Assembly: GCA_018907035.1 (NCBI GenBank)
Contig: JACCIC010000094.1
Span: 1,178,001 to 1,242,000 of the forward strand
Source: Sycobia sp. Sy_11
Lineage: Eukaryota > Arthropoda > Insecta > Hymenoptera > Epichrysomallidae
Direction of reading: 5' to 3'
Length of the DNA: 64,000 bases
This document shows, one piece after another, positions 42,622 to 55,052 of the stretch. Below the pieces are notes generated by a model, which worked only from the letters and a program-made list of their open reading frames with translations, was not told the DNA's origin and did no database searches. Both the position numbers and the translations under genes were made by a program. The first letter of the stretch is position 1; each line of letters starts with the position of its first letter.

Positions 42622-42709
42622 AATTAGTCGGGATCGAGAACGAAAAGAAGAAGGACTGATGAGCTTCGTGTGGTTGGTGGCTGTTTTCTGTAAAACGCTT
42701 CGCGCACTG

Positions 42710-42852
42710 TTACATAAAGCGTGTTCGTTTATGTGTCGGTGAGCCCATGTCAACGTCGTGTGACGCCGGTCGTTTGTGATGCCGAGCGAACTCGCTAGTG
42801 ATGAAGGCCGAGAGCTCGGTCTGTCTGCCGGCACGCCGGGACATTGGGGAGC
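42710..42852 (-). CDS. HAPSTR1: HAPSTR1 exon 5, stop
   Basis: The acceptor is ATTTGCAG|GCTCCC; the frame is 46 codons and TAA at 42712-42710. It reads [20 protein letters not shown] and ends [13 protein letters not shown], a close match to the family C-terminus. An overlapping frame ([10 protein letters not shown]...) is a shadow. Confidence 0.95.
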
Positions 42853-43591
42853 CTGCAAATACAAAATGTGTTCACGGCAAATATTAATTATACTGTTGTA
42901 GTTAATTAAAGTAAGTACGCTTAAAAATTTCGCTAAATGGGTATATTATTATAAAAACGAAACTAAGCTATATATGACTATTATATTATTTGTTTTCAAT
43001 AAATATTGATACTAAAAAAATTCCGATTGATTTTACTACACTATAATGTACAATAAAATATTTAAGCCAGATAAAAAATTTATATGATAAATATTATTTC
43101 AGTTGTGAAATTATTTAGTTAGGTAAAGAAAATGAAGGCGACTCAAAAATCTATAACCTTTATTTAGAATAATAACGAAAACAATTCGTTTTTTAAACGA
43201 ATAATAATTAAAATAAATAAACAAAATATGCTAATTTTTAATATATCTTGTTAGATAAACGCTCTGTTATTGGTGGTTTTCTTCTATGACATAAAATAAT
43301 AGCTCATATTATACTTATTAATCTACTGAGCAAGCATATTATGAAAATCCAATAAATTTCTTTTAAAACGTTCGTTTATTCATAGATAAGGTAGAAACAG
43401 AGCTCATCGAGGCAGATTTCATAAATCTATCAAAAATAAATATTAATCCATTTCCGATTTAATGCAGCAGTGAAGAAATTAATTAAATCATCTTTTAAAC
43501 AATAATGAAGTGATTTGAGATTATTAGCCGACAGTTCATTATGCGCGTACATTGTATATGCAAATATAATATATATTCGCGATTTTAAAGG

Positions 43592-43665
<74 letters not shown>

Positions 43666-46033
43666 GCAGTGAAGAAAAAAATTTGATTATACTAGAGCGT
43701 CTCGATAAATCTATGGCAATGCGGCGATTCCATTTTAAAATCGAAAATCTGTCCAGAATAACAATTCTACAATTGATGAGTAGTTATAAATGCGTAATGG
43801 CATATGAGACACCAACGCTGCGACTTTGTTCATTCGTCATATTATTTTTACTACGATAATATATATTATTCTGAAACAGCTACTCTTTGTACGATCTTTA
43901 AAGATCGTAGCCTATACCCAGATATATATATATATATCGTATGACGTCATAGGAAATTGAACAAATGGCGTCATTTAAAATCCATTTAATATTATTAATT
44001 TAAAAAAAAACTTTCTCGTAACCTTAAACACTGCTATTATATTATATTCGTAATAAACGTACATCAAAAATAAATAAATAAAAATAAAAAACAGTCCTAT
44101 CCCTGAATTTATTTTTCTTTATTGAACAACCCGCTACATTTTAACATTAAAACTCACAATTGGACTCTTTTTAGTTACGTACCAGAAAGTGCGATGGCTT
44201 CCCGAAATGTGTGCAACTCTGGATCTGGTTCACTGCCGGGTGGTGGTGTCGATGACACCACCATACTTGCCGTTGGGCTTTGTGAAGGTGGTGAACCACA
44301 TACCATCATACGCGGTTTCGGGGAACTCCTGCAAAATAATAATAATAATGATAGTAATTATAATAATAATAATACTTTCTTTTTTAGTAAAGCAGTGTGA
44401 TCGTATATGCAATAAATTATTTTAATATTTTTTTTTTTTAATAATCCGATCTCAAAGAATTGTAAGGAAGCTATACGGCCGTTGAATTAATGCATTTTGA
44501 AACGCGATTTATTAAGACCGACCAACTTAGGAACACGCGGCTTTAAATAATAATACTTCAAAAATAGAAAAAATTCCCATATCAGAATAAAATTTAGCAC
44601 TGTTAGCTCTGTGGCTTCGATAAAGTATCGCCGAATACGCGTGTTGTCGTGTAAATAATTGAAATAATAATATTTGGACATGTTTGTTTCAACACGAGAT
44701 TATAATCTCCATAAACGAGTCCTATGATGTGCCGATATAGAAAAATCTCGCGAAAAATCACATAAATAACAAATGTTCGTGTACTTACAAAAAAAAATCC
44801 ATTTTAATAATCTTTCAAAAACTATGTGATCATAACCTGATAAAATATATAAAGATATTTATTACGAAATTCCAGTATGTAATGTTTTGTTACACATTGT
44901 CTTCGAATGCACACATACACCTACGAATTTTCAATAACAAAAATCAACATTATAATTTGATGATACCTTCTCTTTTTGTTTTTAAAAGTAAGTTTCTTTT
45001 CCTTCAAATTAAAATTACTATTTATATTTATCTATTTATTGCTTTATCTGTAAGTTTGAAAATGATATTTGTACGATTCTTAAAAGATTTTACTTTTCAT
45101 TCTCAAAAGACTGCAATTTTTTTGAGACACTTAATCTTAATACCCCGATTACCATTATTATTCATTTATTTCAGTATTTATGTTTCTGGACAAACTATAT
45201 GTCAAAAACGAAAAAAAAGCAACAAACAAAAAATAACAATAAAAATTCAATAAAGAGAATTAATTTTCAATGATATCAGAATATATTGTCTCATCGCGAT
45301 TTTTATATTCATTCGGTATAATCTATTCCGTTCTAACTAGCCGGTTGTTGTTATTTTTTTTTTTTTTGTTCATAATAGTTCGATTTATTAATAATATCAG
45401 CCAATTATGAATATAGCTAATTTTTCGATTTTTGTCACAGTCGTTTGTTTCCATGACAGTTAAAATTATCTTACAAACTTAACAGATATAACAAATGAAT
45501 CTAACTAATTCGAAAGCAAGAAAAGAAGCCGATAACGATTTTGCGATTAAAGCGCTATCGCATCGATCAATGTTGAAGATAAATTTATAGTTTTAACAAG
45601 TGAACAGTGGAAAAAAGAAGAGAAGAAAAAATTTTTTATCGACTTTTTTTATACATAAATAAATTTCTGTACAAATGCATAAAATAACATTAAAGTAATC
45701 TGCACAAGCGAGAATTGTTTCAACGTCGAGAATACAGCCAATGCGAAAGCTGAGGCACATTATATATATATACATGTGTGTATGCGTGTACGTGTGTGTG
45801 TGTATATAAGATAAGTCGAGGTTAAAAACAAGTTGGCCTACCGATGTGAATGTGGTCTTGGTGGCGGTGGCTTTCCAGCAAGATATGCCAGTAGGTCCTC
45901 CCTTCGTATCATGCGCCTCTTTTTCCTCGCCCAGTTCATTAATTCCTTGCTGCGTTTCTGCTTTCCGGCCTCTATGCCCAAATCGCTACACCGCCGTATT
46001 CCATTGGCCGACTCTGCGAAATTGAAGAACGTT

Positions 46034-46064
<31 letters not shown>

Positions 46065-48287
46065 ATTTCCTTTCTTTCCATCTCATACTTGTACAATTTT
46101 GTCATATGCGACATTATTTATTTATTTTGTTACGGGCGTGTTTTTTTTTCTCGTCGCATTGAAAACTTTACCTCGGAATATGTATTTTTTATTTTAGCGT
46201 TAACCTCGCGATTTTGGATTCTGTAGGGATTTAATTAATAAAATGTGACTTTCACACGCTATTGTTATTATTGACGAAGGTCGCTTTCACTTTTGAAACG
46301 ATAAAGTGATCGGAATTATCAATTGAGAATTATAAAAATACAAACAATGAAACTTTATCTGACGCAGATATACCGGTAAAATAAAAAAAGGTCGATTGTT
46401 TTTTTTTGGTATTACGTCCTATTAATTGATGTCTCGTAGTTAGAATTTTCTTTACATGAAGTATGTATAAATTTCAATATATTTCTATAAATATATACCG
46501 AACATTTGTAAATATAAAAGGATTTTTTTTCAGTTTATTGAAAGAAAAAAAACGCCTACAGGAACAAGTTCACATATTAAGAAAAAATACATGAAATCTG
46601 TCTGAATTATAGGCAATAAATAATAATTATAAAGCGAAAGACAGCGATAATTATACAGGATACTCGTGTCCGCATTACGGTGGATTTTTAAAAAGACATT
46701 ATTTGACTTTGATGCGTAATTAAATAGCTTATTGGTCAACCTGAGAATTTCGAAAAATCTTATATTTATAAATAGTACAATTGTCTATATAATACAATTA
46801 TTTTTACTTGTGCAAACATTGATTTTTATTCAAGTAAAGATAAAAAGAAAATGGTTACAGCACCTATTTGTGCGTGCCCCCCCCCCCAATCCTCATTGCT
46901 GCATGGGCGTAACTCGTTCCTGTACTCCCCGTTAGTGTGTTCAAAACACTACTGCTAGGTTAAATTGGATTAAGGTACGAATGAAAATACGTTAGTAACA
47001 TCTATTACATTTTTCCCATGAGTTAATTAAAACAATTAATAAAATATTAATTTTATATTTTATTTAAAAAATTATTTTTTCACCCTACGTAAACAATATT
47101 ATTTATATATACCTATCGCGTGGTATTTTCTGTTTTTTTTTCGCTTAACGTTTTTTTAAAAGCTATTTTTTAACGTTATAAAATAAATTCGGTACTATGC
47201 GTTATGTAAACCTTAATAGCATTACTTTAGAATTAAAATTTTTTTTTTAATATTATCTTTGATTTTTTTATTTCTCCGTTATCATTTAATAGTGCGACAA
47301 ATTAATATGCACGAGCTCCTTAATACGAGCAAGTACTCTATAGTTTGGTAAAAGTGCATAGCCTTTTTATAACGATATCAACAAAAGAATTCTGAACATT
47401 TCATATAGAATATTAATTAATCGATTTAAAATGCAAATGACCGTCCGTACGATAGTCGATGCTCGTATACTGTTGCCGTATATTACAAGCGTACAGCAAT
47501 ATTAGATTATAAAAGTAAGCCTATTAAATTTTATTTATTTTAACCACCAAAGTCTCTTTCCAAGCTTGAGTGCCTTAAAAAATGTAATGATACTTGAAAA
47601 AAAAGAAGAAAAAAAAAACAAGAGCGAGCCCAACTACTGCATATAAAAAGAGAGTAATGATACGGCATACTCTCTCGCGTTCTTTTGTCGACGACGAGCC
47701 TCTCCCAAACAGCTGACCGGCTTTGAAGGTCAGCTGTTGATGCGCCGCTCTGCGTGCACTTTATATACGCACACACACATATACACATATATACATATGC
47801 GTATAGAACTTTAGTGCGAGAGCGAGAGCGAGAGCGAAAGAAAGAGAGAGAGAGAGAGAGAAGGGGGGCGACGAGACGCGGAAAGAGAGGGAGGGATCGC
47901 GAAGGGAGCGAGGACGTGGGAGGGGAGGAAGGTAGGTACGCTTATATGCGAGAGAAAGGGAAAAATGGGAAGGGTGTTGGAATCTCCGGATCTCTCCCTC
48001 CTCCCAACGAAAGAAGTACCCCCCCCCCCTCATCAACGATACACATGCTCGCGCGCGCGCGCACACACACATACGCATGCGAGTATGGAGCCCGAGAGGT
48101 TCGTTCGCCCCGTTCGCGGCACGTTGAGGTAGGTTTTTGCGCTCTGATGCGCGAACGCCATACAAAAGGGTCAGGCGATCTTACTTCCTTCGACGGAAAA
48201 GAGTAATAAGTACACATTATTATGATGGATGTGTATTTTTAGCTTAAATGGATAGTTTTTTGTTTTACTCCGTTATTAATTATAGAC

Positions 48288-48343
<56 letters not shown>

Positions 48344-49012
48344 TTATACATGTTAATTCTTTTATATCTTTATTAAATTATTAAATGAAATATTATAATT
48401 TTAAAAATGGCTAAATTTAAAAATAATCCGTTAGCGCGTCATTCATTGAAAACTTGGTCAAGTGACAGTTGTTTTCAACATTTTTCTCTAACAATAATAA
48501 AAATTTCAATGCTTTTTTTTTTTTTTTTAATGCACTTTTCCTGCATTTTTGGTAAAATTCCTACGACTGGCGTAAATTTTTCTCAACTACGTAAATCATT
48601 ATTAAATAATTTTCAACCGCAAAAAAACTCTATCCAATTATTGAGTTGTTTTGGGGGAGCAAAAAAGAAAAAGGAGCGCGCGAGATAACGCCTATGTTTA
48701 TTCTACTTAAAAAACTTTATACACAAAAATGTAAGAGAGTTTCCCAATATCTTGAAGGAAGGATATAATAAAGCGGCGCGAAAAACAAAAATGCCTAAAT
48801 ACACACCGAGGCAGTTAAAAATCGTTATACGTAACGTGCCCCCGCGGGGGGAGGGGGGAGAAAAGACGGGGAAAAAGGAGGAGGGAAGAGAGATAGAGAA
48901 AAAAACAAGGAAAAAACGCGGGCGGGGGAAGGAGGTTTTAGCCTAGCTGGTTTTAGAAAGTGTGCTCTTGTCTACTATGTTTATATCTAGGCTACGTAAG
49001 GGCAAAGGGTTG

Positions 49013-49095
<83 letters not shown>

Positions 49096-49349
49096 TTTAG
49101 ACGGAGGGCAGAGAAGAGCCGAAAGAGACGTCGCGGTGCGCGCACTCGCCAGGTATACAACGGGAAAAAGGGAGAGCAGGTGATCCGGGTGAATGTGTAG
49201 CGCTTCTCCTGGAGCGCGCGAGCTCGCGCTACATAAGATTCCGGAGCGAGGCGCGCCCGAGCAGCAAAGAGAGTATATTCACACACAAACACGCGCGCAC
49301 ACCTACAGAGAATAATTCCTCCCCTTCCTCGTCACATTCAACCACTTTA

Positions 49350-49412
<63 letters not shown>

Positions 49413-49676
49413 ATGTGTATAATACGCACCTTTGAACAACGAGGTGACCGTGCCCGCAGCCGTTTGGAAAGGCGACCAAAAGGATGTACCTTGTGAGCGA
49501 TCTGTAAAATCAAAAAGAAAGAGAGAGAGAGTGAGTCAGGAAAAAAAGTGAAATAAAAGTCGTAATGGTTTTTTGTGCATGGTATATATATATATTAGTC
49601 GCAGAAAAGAGAGCTGAGGGAAAACTTTCAATCGATATACGAATACACCCTGTTCTTATGTACAAGCTCTGTATGC

Positions 49677-49738
<62 letters not shown>

Positions 49739-49819
49739 TTGAGGAAGGGAAGAAAGAAACAAAGGGAGGAGCATTTTTCTCTCCGAATGGGGTGACTCAA
49801 ATATGCTAGCTCGAGGAGT

Positions 49820-49879
<60 letters not shown>

Positions 49880-50926
49880 CACAGTATGGTCTTTATTCTT
49901 CGCCTTTACCCAAGTATATAAATATACATGTGCGCAATGTTGTCGCATCACTGCTGTAGACTTCGACTATAGCGTGTATATATAATGCCTTGTACAGATT
50001 TTAATATTCAACAATTTTTATTACATTTTTCTCTCTCTGTTCAATAACAGTATCGCCATTGGACCAGAGGAAGAAGGCACCGAGGGTTGTGTTTCAACAC
50101 AGACCGTCCATCCACACGCTCTCTACAGAGAGTTAAAGCAAGGTTCTATTTAGGAGACGCGCTACGAAGTATTCCATTCCGTATACATATATATTAACTA
50201 AATAGCTTATTTTTATCATCAAAATTTTAGTAATAGAATTATAATTAGATAACAGAAAAAAGGAAGTTCAAAAAAAGTTGTAATTTATCATCATCTGCAC
50301 GTAATATCTGGTAATCTTTTAGCATAACCAAATATATATGTACACACACACAGATATATATATATCTGAGTCGTGCCTGTCAAAGTTTCATTAACAAAGG
50401 ATAATGATTCACTGAGATGTTTACAAATGGCTATATAGATAAATCATAAATGAGTAATTGGCCGAAAAACTTTATCTAACGATTTATGTAATTTATAATC
50501 AACATATAGATACGTAGAAATAATATACTAGTTAATTATCTAGTTACATATATACTTATAGACGAAATAATACTCTACATGGATTATTGGATGCCAAGTA
50601 GTCGCATAGAATTATTAAACAAGACACAAAGACAATAACTTTGATATTAACGTGTAAAACTTGTTCAAAAACAATGTTTTGCTATTATTCTGGATATATA
50701 CACTTTATATTGAACCGAATTATTAATATAATAATATTAAAGCGCTCAGTGATAGAAAAATTGAATTATTTATAATAGTTATTCAAATTGTAACGTATCA
50801 TTGTCTTTTTTTTCTTTTGGATATTTTTATAATACCTTTTAAAAATAATTCCGATTTGGACTAGGACAGTACATCTTCACAATTTAATACGGATAAAAAT
50901 AAATTACGTTTTAAATGGAACCCTAG

Positions 50927-50974
<48 letters not shown>

Positions 50975-51269
50975 TGTGTAGTGCGCGTCTACAAAATGGA
51001 ATGTTTCGGTAGCGCGCATGACTTTACATATACACTACACCTATATACCTTTATTCCTTTAACCGGACTATATTATTATTATTATTCTACCTATGTAGCG
51101 TCTATAATTTAATACACAATGTCTCAGTTGAGGAATAATTAATCGTAGTCGTAATTCAATCATAGCACAATAAACAATTAAAAAATTATTTTATATTTTA
51201 ATTTTCGAATAACTGACGCAATTGTTAGTAAATGGCTTTTTAAAGGTAAACTACACACACGCGCGCGCG

Positions 51270-51323
<54 letters not shown>

Positions 51324-51770
51324 ATATTAGTATGTATATATCTTGGCTTGCATTATTCATTGCCTCCGTAATTAACGAATGCGGCGCACGTGGCTGTGTC
51401 AACTTGCACACAATACAGATATACACAATGCTAATGTGGACAATCTATATTTACATCCTGCTGATTTTTAGCGTAATCCTGCTTTGCAAGTTCGCCTGCA
51501 TTTTATCATTATTGTACGTTGGAAAGCTGTATTATACAAACTTCATCTAGAATAATGGTCAAACTCTGAAATTGATCAAAATAATTATTTGCATTTTTAA
51601 AAAATTGTAGAATCATGCAAATTTAATGGCAACCGCTTGTTCTCCTTAATTGGTTTTCGATCTTCTCTTCGTTCATCGTGATGGACATAAAAAATATACA
51701 TCGGGCATTAATAAAAACATTTTAGCAATATGAGCTCCCTGGTCGACTCTGTGAACGAGAAAATGGATGT

Positions 51771-51826
<56 letters not shown>

Positions 51827-52167
51827 CGGAATGCCAACACACCAGAGAGAAAAAAATGCACACAGGCCGCGCGCTCTGCTGTGTCCCCGTGCGCGCGCCG
51901 TCTTTGCCGCTGGCTGCTGCTCGCTGCAACAGCAACTTTTATACACACTCTCGCTCTCATCTACTCCCGACCAAAAAGAAACGACGACGATGCCGACGAC
52001 GATGCCGCCGCCGCAGTCCCATCGGAGGCACTGATCTGCCTCCACTTCTCCGCGATGTATATATAAGCGACGCAGTTCGACTGGAGCAGCAAAACCATAG
52101 AGATAAAGAGCAACAACAATGCCAAGCCGAAGTCGAAGCCGAAGAGGCAGCGCGTGTATTCTCTCTC

Positions 52168-52231
<64 letters not shown>

Positions 52232-52622
52232 CGCGGGCCTGTGTGTGTGTGTGTGTGTGCGCGCGAATGAGAGGCTTGACCGAGAGACGAGAGATGCAAG
52301 AGAATTCTCGCACTCGCACGGCGGCGACGATCGGAGATTGGAAAGAGAGAGAGAGAGAGAGAAGAAAAAGAGGAAGAAAGAGGCGCGCGCGAGAATTCCA
52401 ATAGAGATTATAATATGCAGACGGTCTTTTTTTTTCTTTACTTAATACGCTCCTTTTTTGCCTTATATATTATATGATTGAGAAATAAATGTTGATTAGC
52501 ACGGACAAGTGTCAGATTTTTGCGAAGAGTACATCGCCAAATTACTGAGAGAATTCAAGAGCCTTGAAAACCGCACACGACCGATCTGAAGCCGAAAGAT
52601 GCTTTCGGACACGTTGAGAGGA

Positions 52623-52706
<84 letters not shown>

Positions 52707-55052
52707 TCGCTTTACCGATTATTGATGCATTCTTTAATAATAACTTTTAATTTATTTGACACGAGATTTTAAACGTATTGAAACGCAAGATAATATTAGT
52801 AATTGATGATATTGTAAATAAATAAAATTTATTAAACGTAAAATTTTAAGAAAAAATGAATATTATAATTATTTTTTACAAATGTCTGAAATTAAATTAA
52901 ATTCAGTTCAAGCCATCTTACGGAAAATAATGAGGTTTCTCATTTTGGTTCAACGGTCCTATGACATGTTTCCAATAATGACACTTTATTACAATCCTAG
53001 GAAGCTTCAAAAAGCTAACTTATAGATTCAATCGGTAACATTTGGAGAAAAAATATAAAAAATTTCTCTCTCAAACAGCAATGATAATTATGTAAAAACA
53101 TCGTAACATTCGAAAATCTAACTGAAGTGTAAGGGGAAAAATTTTTTAATTGATTTTTGCATAATGGAAAAAAACTTAATTAAATTTTAAATTTTGTCAA
53201 GCCAAAGATGAGTAAAAAAAGTTCTTAACAATTAAAATAATCCAAAGGCCTCGCATTGCATGTTATTTTGGTGTATTTGCATCAATTAGCATTGAAGCAA
53301 AGTTAATTTAAAACAAATTATTGTTTTTAAAATCAAGGAGCTTTTTTTCTTAAGTTGTAAAGATCTTATTTTAGATATTACTAAAAATATTTTTGGATCA
53401 AATTGTACACATTTATTTTTTTAAAGAATTATCCTAAAATAACATAAAAAATGATATTCGAAATTTCTTTTAACTTTACATAATATATCACAATTGACTT
53501 TATGTTTTGCTAATTAACATATTTAATTTTTTAACGTGCATAAATAAGCATCAACACAAATTTATATTATTAATATGAAACAAGCAAAAAATAAAATGAA
53601 AAAAATAAATTTTTCGCCATTCTATTCAAATTTGAACAAAAGAAAAATTAGAATTACTCATATAGATGTGTATTTTTAATTGAAAAGATTAAGTATGTCA
53701 CAGAAAAAAAAACCAATCAAAAGAATACATGTTATAAAACTTAAGTAAAAGAATATTCACTAAAAGAAATACTGTAGCCGAAAGGATAGATCGAGAAAAT
53801 GAAACATTTTTAATTATTATTTAAAAAATAAATTATTTATAAAACTATTGATTAATGCGTTATATTGTAGTCCAATAAATTCTATTCCACAAAGTAAAAA
53901 AAGAATAATTCTTAATATAAATTGAATATAGCGAATCTCATCATTGTAGAACCTAACCTAAAACAAGTAATGAAAAACTAAGCAATATCTGAATCACTGA
54001 ATTAAATATTAGAATTTTGAAACGATATCACTTTTAATACTTTAATTGAAGACTGAAACAAAACATTATTTATAACGTAAAACAGGTTCGTTTATGCTAA
54101 ATAGAGTAGAATGGCACAATAAACTATTGACATAAGCAAACATTTTACATTTTTGAAACTTGTGTCATACTGTTGCCTCATATAACTCCAAATCTAGAGG
54201 CATTATTTAAAGTATTTGTAAAAATTATTTAAGAAACTAATCTTTTTCTGTAGGTCATAAATTTATTTCAGTTTCCATTTACATAGAACTCAAATAGAAA
54301 ATAAAGATCTTACAACTTATCTTATAAAGTAAATTAACTTTCTTCTTAAAAAAGAACAAATAAAATATAATAGAAAATGTAGTGCGTGGAAGTGGATTTT
54401 GAAGAATTGAACGTACTTTTAGCCAAAAAAAATTGAAAGACCAAAGAATACATTATAATCCGACCTAACGTGATAGATAATATATCTCATCAACGCAGCA
54501 ATTTATCAGAATAAAATACCAAAATGTAAAAGTTGTTACAATAGGATCTGACTGTTTCTATCGAGCTCTAAAAATAGAATCAATATTCAGAGTAACGGAG
54601 GAAATAAAAAAAAAAACTAAAAATATTCAACAACACATGCACACTGTATCGCTCCCACTTTATTATCAGCAGAGCCTGTTACAGAACACACACCGAATTC
54701 AGAAAGCATATCCATCTCCCTTATAAGGAGAATGATGTCGACGAGCGTAAGAGTCGTTATACGCTCACGAAGAGAGGCTCAAGCGAGAGGGTCTTGAGAG
54801 GGGAAAAAAAAGAAATAAGCAAGTTATAACGAGCCAGTTAATGTAGTAAAAAAGCTCGCCTTTGTACAGTTGGGCGATGGCGGTGGCGGTCGTCTGAAAA
54901 CTCGACCATATCTGCTGCGAGTAAAGTTCCTTTTCGTTCTGCAACTGGCCCTCGTAATCGGGCTCGTGCTCAATCGCCTCGACGCACTGCTGCTCCCAGT
55001 TCGAATACCAGAGATCCATTATCGAGTCTTCGTCGCTTCTCTCCTCGCTCAT
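42710..55052 (-). CDS. HAPSTR1: HAPSTR1 (C16orf72/TAPR1) homologue, complete, five exons
   Basis: The coding exons on the minus strand are 55052-54860, 49501-49430, 46013-45842, 44328-44183 and 42852-42710. They join in phase to a 241-residue protein with a TAA stop; the human protein is about 275. Conserved blocks in order: [72 protein letters not shown], a conserved Ser/Thr-Phe-Ile segment ([10 protein letters not shown]), and the C-terminal [10 protein letters not shown]. The two FQ-TA-hydrophobic-LYK/LFK blocks resemble each other and may be an internal repeat. Family knowledge: HAPSTR1 is a mainly nuclear partner of the E3 ligase HUWE1 that tunes stress responses. The basic C-terminus fits a nuclear signal (inference). 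Intron 1 seems to use a GC donor. Introns are 5358, 3416, 1513 and 1330 bp and are full of microsatellites. Confidence 0.95.
43595..43661. repeat. (TA)n microsatellite, HAPSTR1 intron 4
   Basis: About 33 uninterrupted TA units. Confidence 0.97.
44183..44328 (-). CDS. HAPSTR1: HAPSTR1 exon 4
   Basis: The exon runs from TTTTGCAG|GAGTTCC to CTTTCTG|GTACGT, 48 full codons plus one base at each end. It starts [20 protein letters not shown], a Ser/Pro-rich linker, and ends with the family motif [11 protein letters not shown] competing frame ([11 protein letters not shown]...) is open over part of the exon but stops at TGA before the donor. Confidence 0.93.
45842..46013 (-). CDS. HAPSTR1: HAPSTR1 exon 3
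   Basis: The acceptor is TTTCGCAG|AGTCGG and the donor is CACATCG|GTAGGC. The 56 full codons include [20 protein letters not shown] and [20 protein letters not shown], the most conserved part of the family. On the transcribed strand a (GA)n run with only a short gap lies just upstream of the acceptor, so the usual pyrimidine tract is very short there. Confidence 0.95.
48291..48341. repeat. (TA)n microsatellite, HAPSTR1 intron 2
   Basis: About 25 uninterrupted TA units. Confidence 0.97.
49014..49093. repeat. (GT)n microsatellite, HAPSTR1 intron 2
   Basis: About 39 GT units, the longest GT array in the window. Alternating purine-pyrimidine DNA of this length can adopt Z-form. Confidence 0.97.
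49357..49405. repeat. (TA)n just downstream of HAPSTR1 exon 2
   Basis: A TA run within 25 bases of the exon 2 donor. Confidence 0.96.
49430..49501 (-). CDS. HAPSTR1: HAPSTR1 exon 2
   Basis: This 72-base exon follows a pyrimidine tract and TTTTACAG and ends AAAG|GTGCGT. It encodes 23 full codons, [20 protein letters not shown] then LFK, with split codons on both sides. It is too short for simple ORF searches and is flanked by (TA)n arrays. It corresponds to the second FQ-TA block of the family. Confidence 0.94.
49679..49878. repeat. two (TA)n arrays, HAPSTR1 intron 1
   Basis: Arrays at 49679-49737 and 49824-49878, separated by a unique 86-bp segment. Tyr-Ile open frames here are artefacts. 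Confidence 0.96.
50926..50979. repeat. (TG)n microsatellite, HAPSTR1 intron 1
   Basis: A TG run with one GTGG interruption. Confidence 0.95.
51253..51320. repeat. (CA)(CG)(TA) compound microsatellite
   Basis: Short CA and CG runs lead into about 25 TA units. Confidence 0.95.
51770..51823. repeat. (GA)n microsatellite
   Basis: About 26 GA units at the edge of a GC-rich island. Confidence 0.96.
51840..52440. other. GC-rich island in HAPSTR1 intron 1
   Basis: About 600 bases of CpG-containing DNA bordered by GA/CT arrays, with TATATATAAG at about 52059-52068. It could be an internal promoter or simply GC-rich repeat DNA. The long frames across it are Arg-Glu or Ser-Leu repeats. Confidence 0.35.
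52159..52260. repeat. (CT)n followed by (GT)n
   Basis: A CT run to about 52229, a short unique spacer, then about 9 GT units. Confidence 0.96.
52616..52702. repeat. (GA)n microsatellite
   Basis: About 42 GA units, one of the longest arrays in the window. Confidence 0.97.
54860..55052 (-). CDS. HAPSTR1: HAPSTR1 exon 1, start codon
   Basis: The ATG at 55052-55050 gives [20 protein letters not shown] and runs to QLYK plus one G (64 codons + 1). The frame stays open upstream to another ATG at 55157, adding 35 residues rich in Arg, Gly and Ala. The inner ATG was chosen because the acidic start followed closely by the W..W/F motif matches the family. The exon ends AAAG|GCGAGC: no GT donor in the right phase is present, so a GC-AG intron is inferred. 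The joined codon (G + AT = Asp) is the residue expected after LYK. Confidence 0.9.

Larger units (their letters stand above)
31985..42709. other. gene-poor stretch between transposons and HAPSTR1 stop
   Basis: There is no open frame with recognisable protein features. The 32-34.5 kb part is less AT-rich and looks like transposon debris (LTR-like segment, mariner-end-like motif at 32793). The 35-42.7 kb part is AT-rich and could include a long HAPSTR1 3' UTR on the minus strand, which cannot be decided from sequence alone. Confidence 0.5.

Noticed and set aside
47754..48217. 150-, 134- and 91-codon overlapping frames on both strands
   Set aside because: Purine-rich repeat DNA; frames on both strands are equally open and none shows protein features.
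49510..49951. Tyr-Ile-rich frames
   Set aside because: Pure translations of (TA)n arrays.
51730..52404. 224-codon plus-strand frame
   Set aside because: Mostly Arg-Glu and Ser-Leu dipeptides read from (GA)n and (CT)n arrays; no domain.
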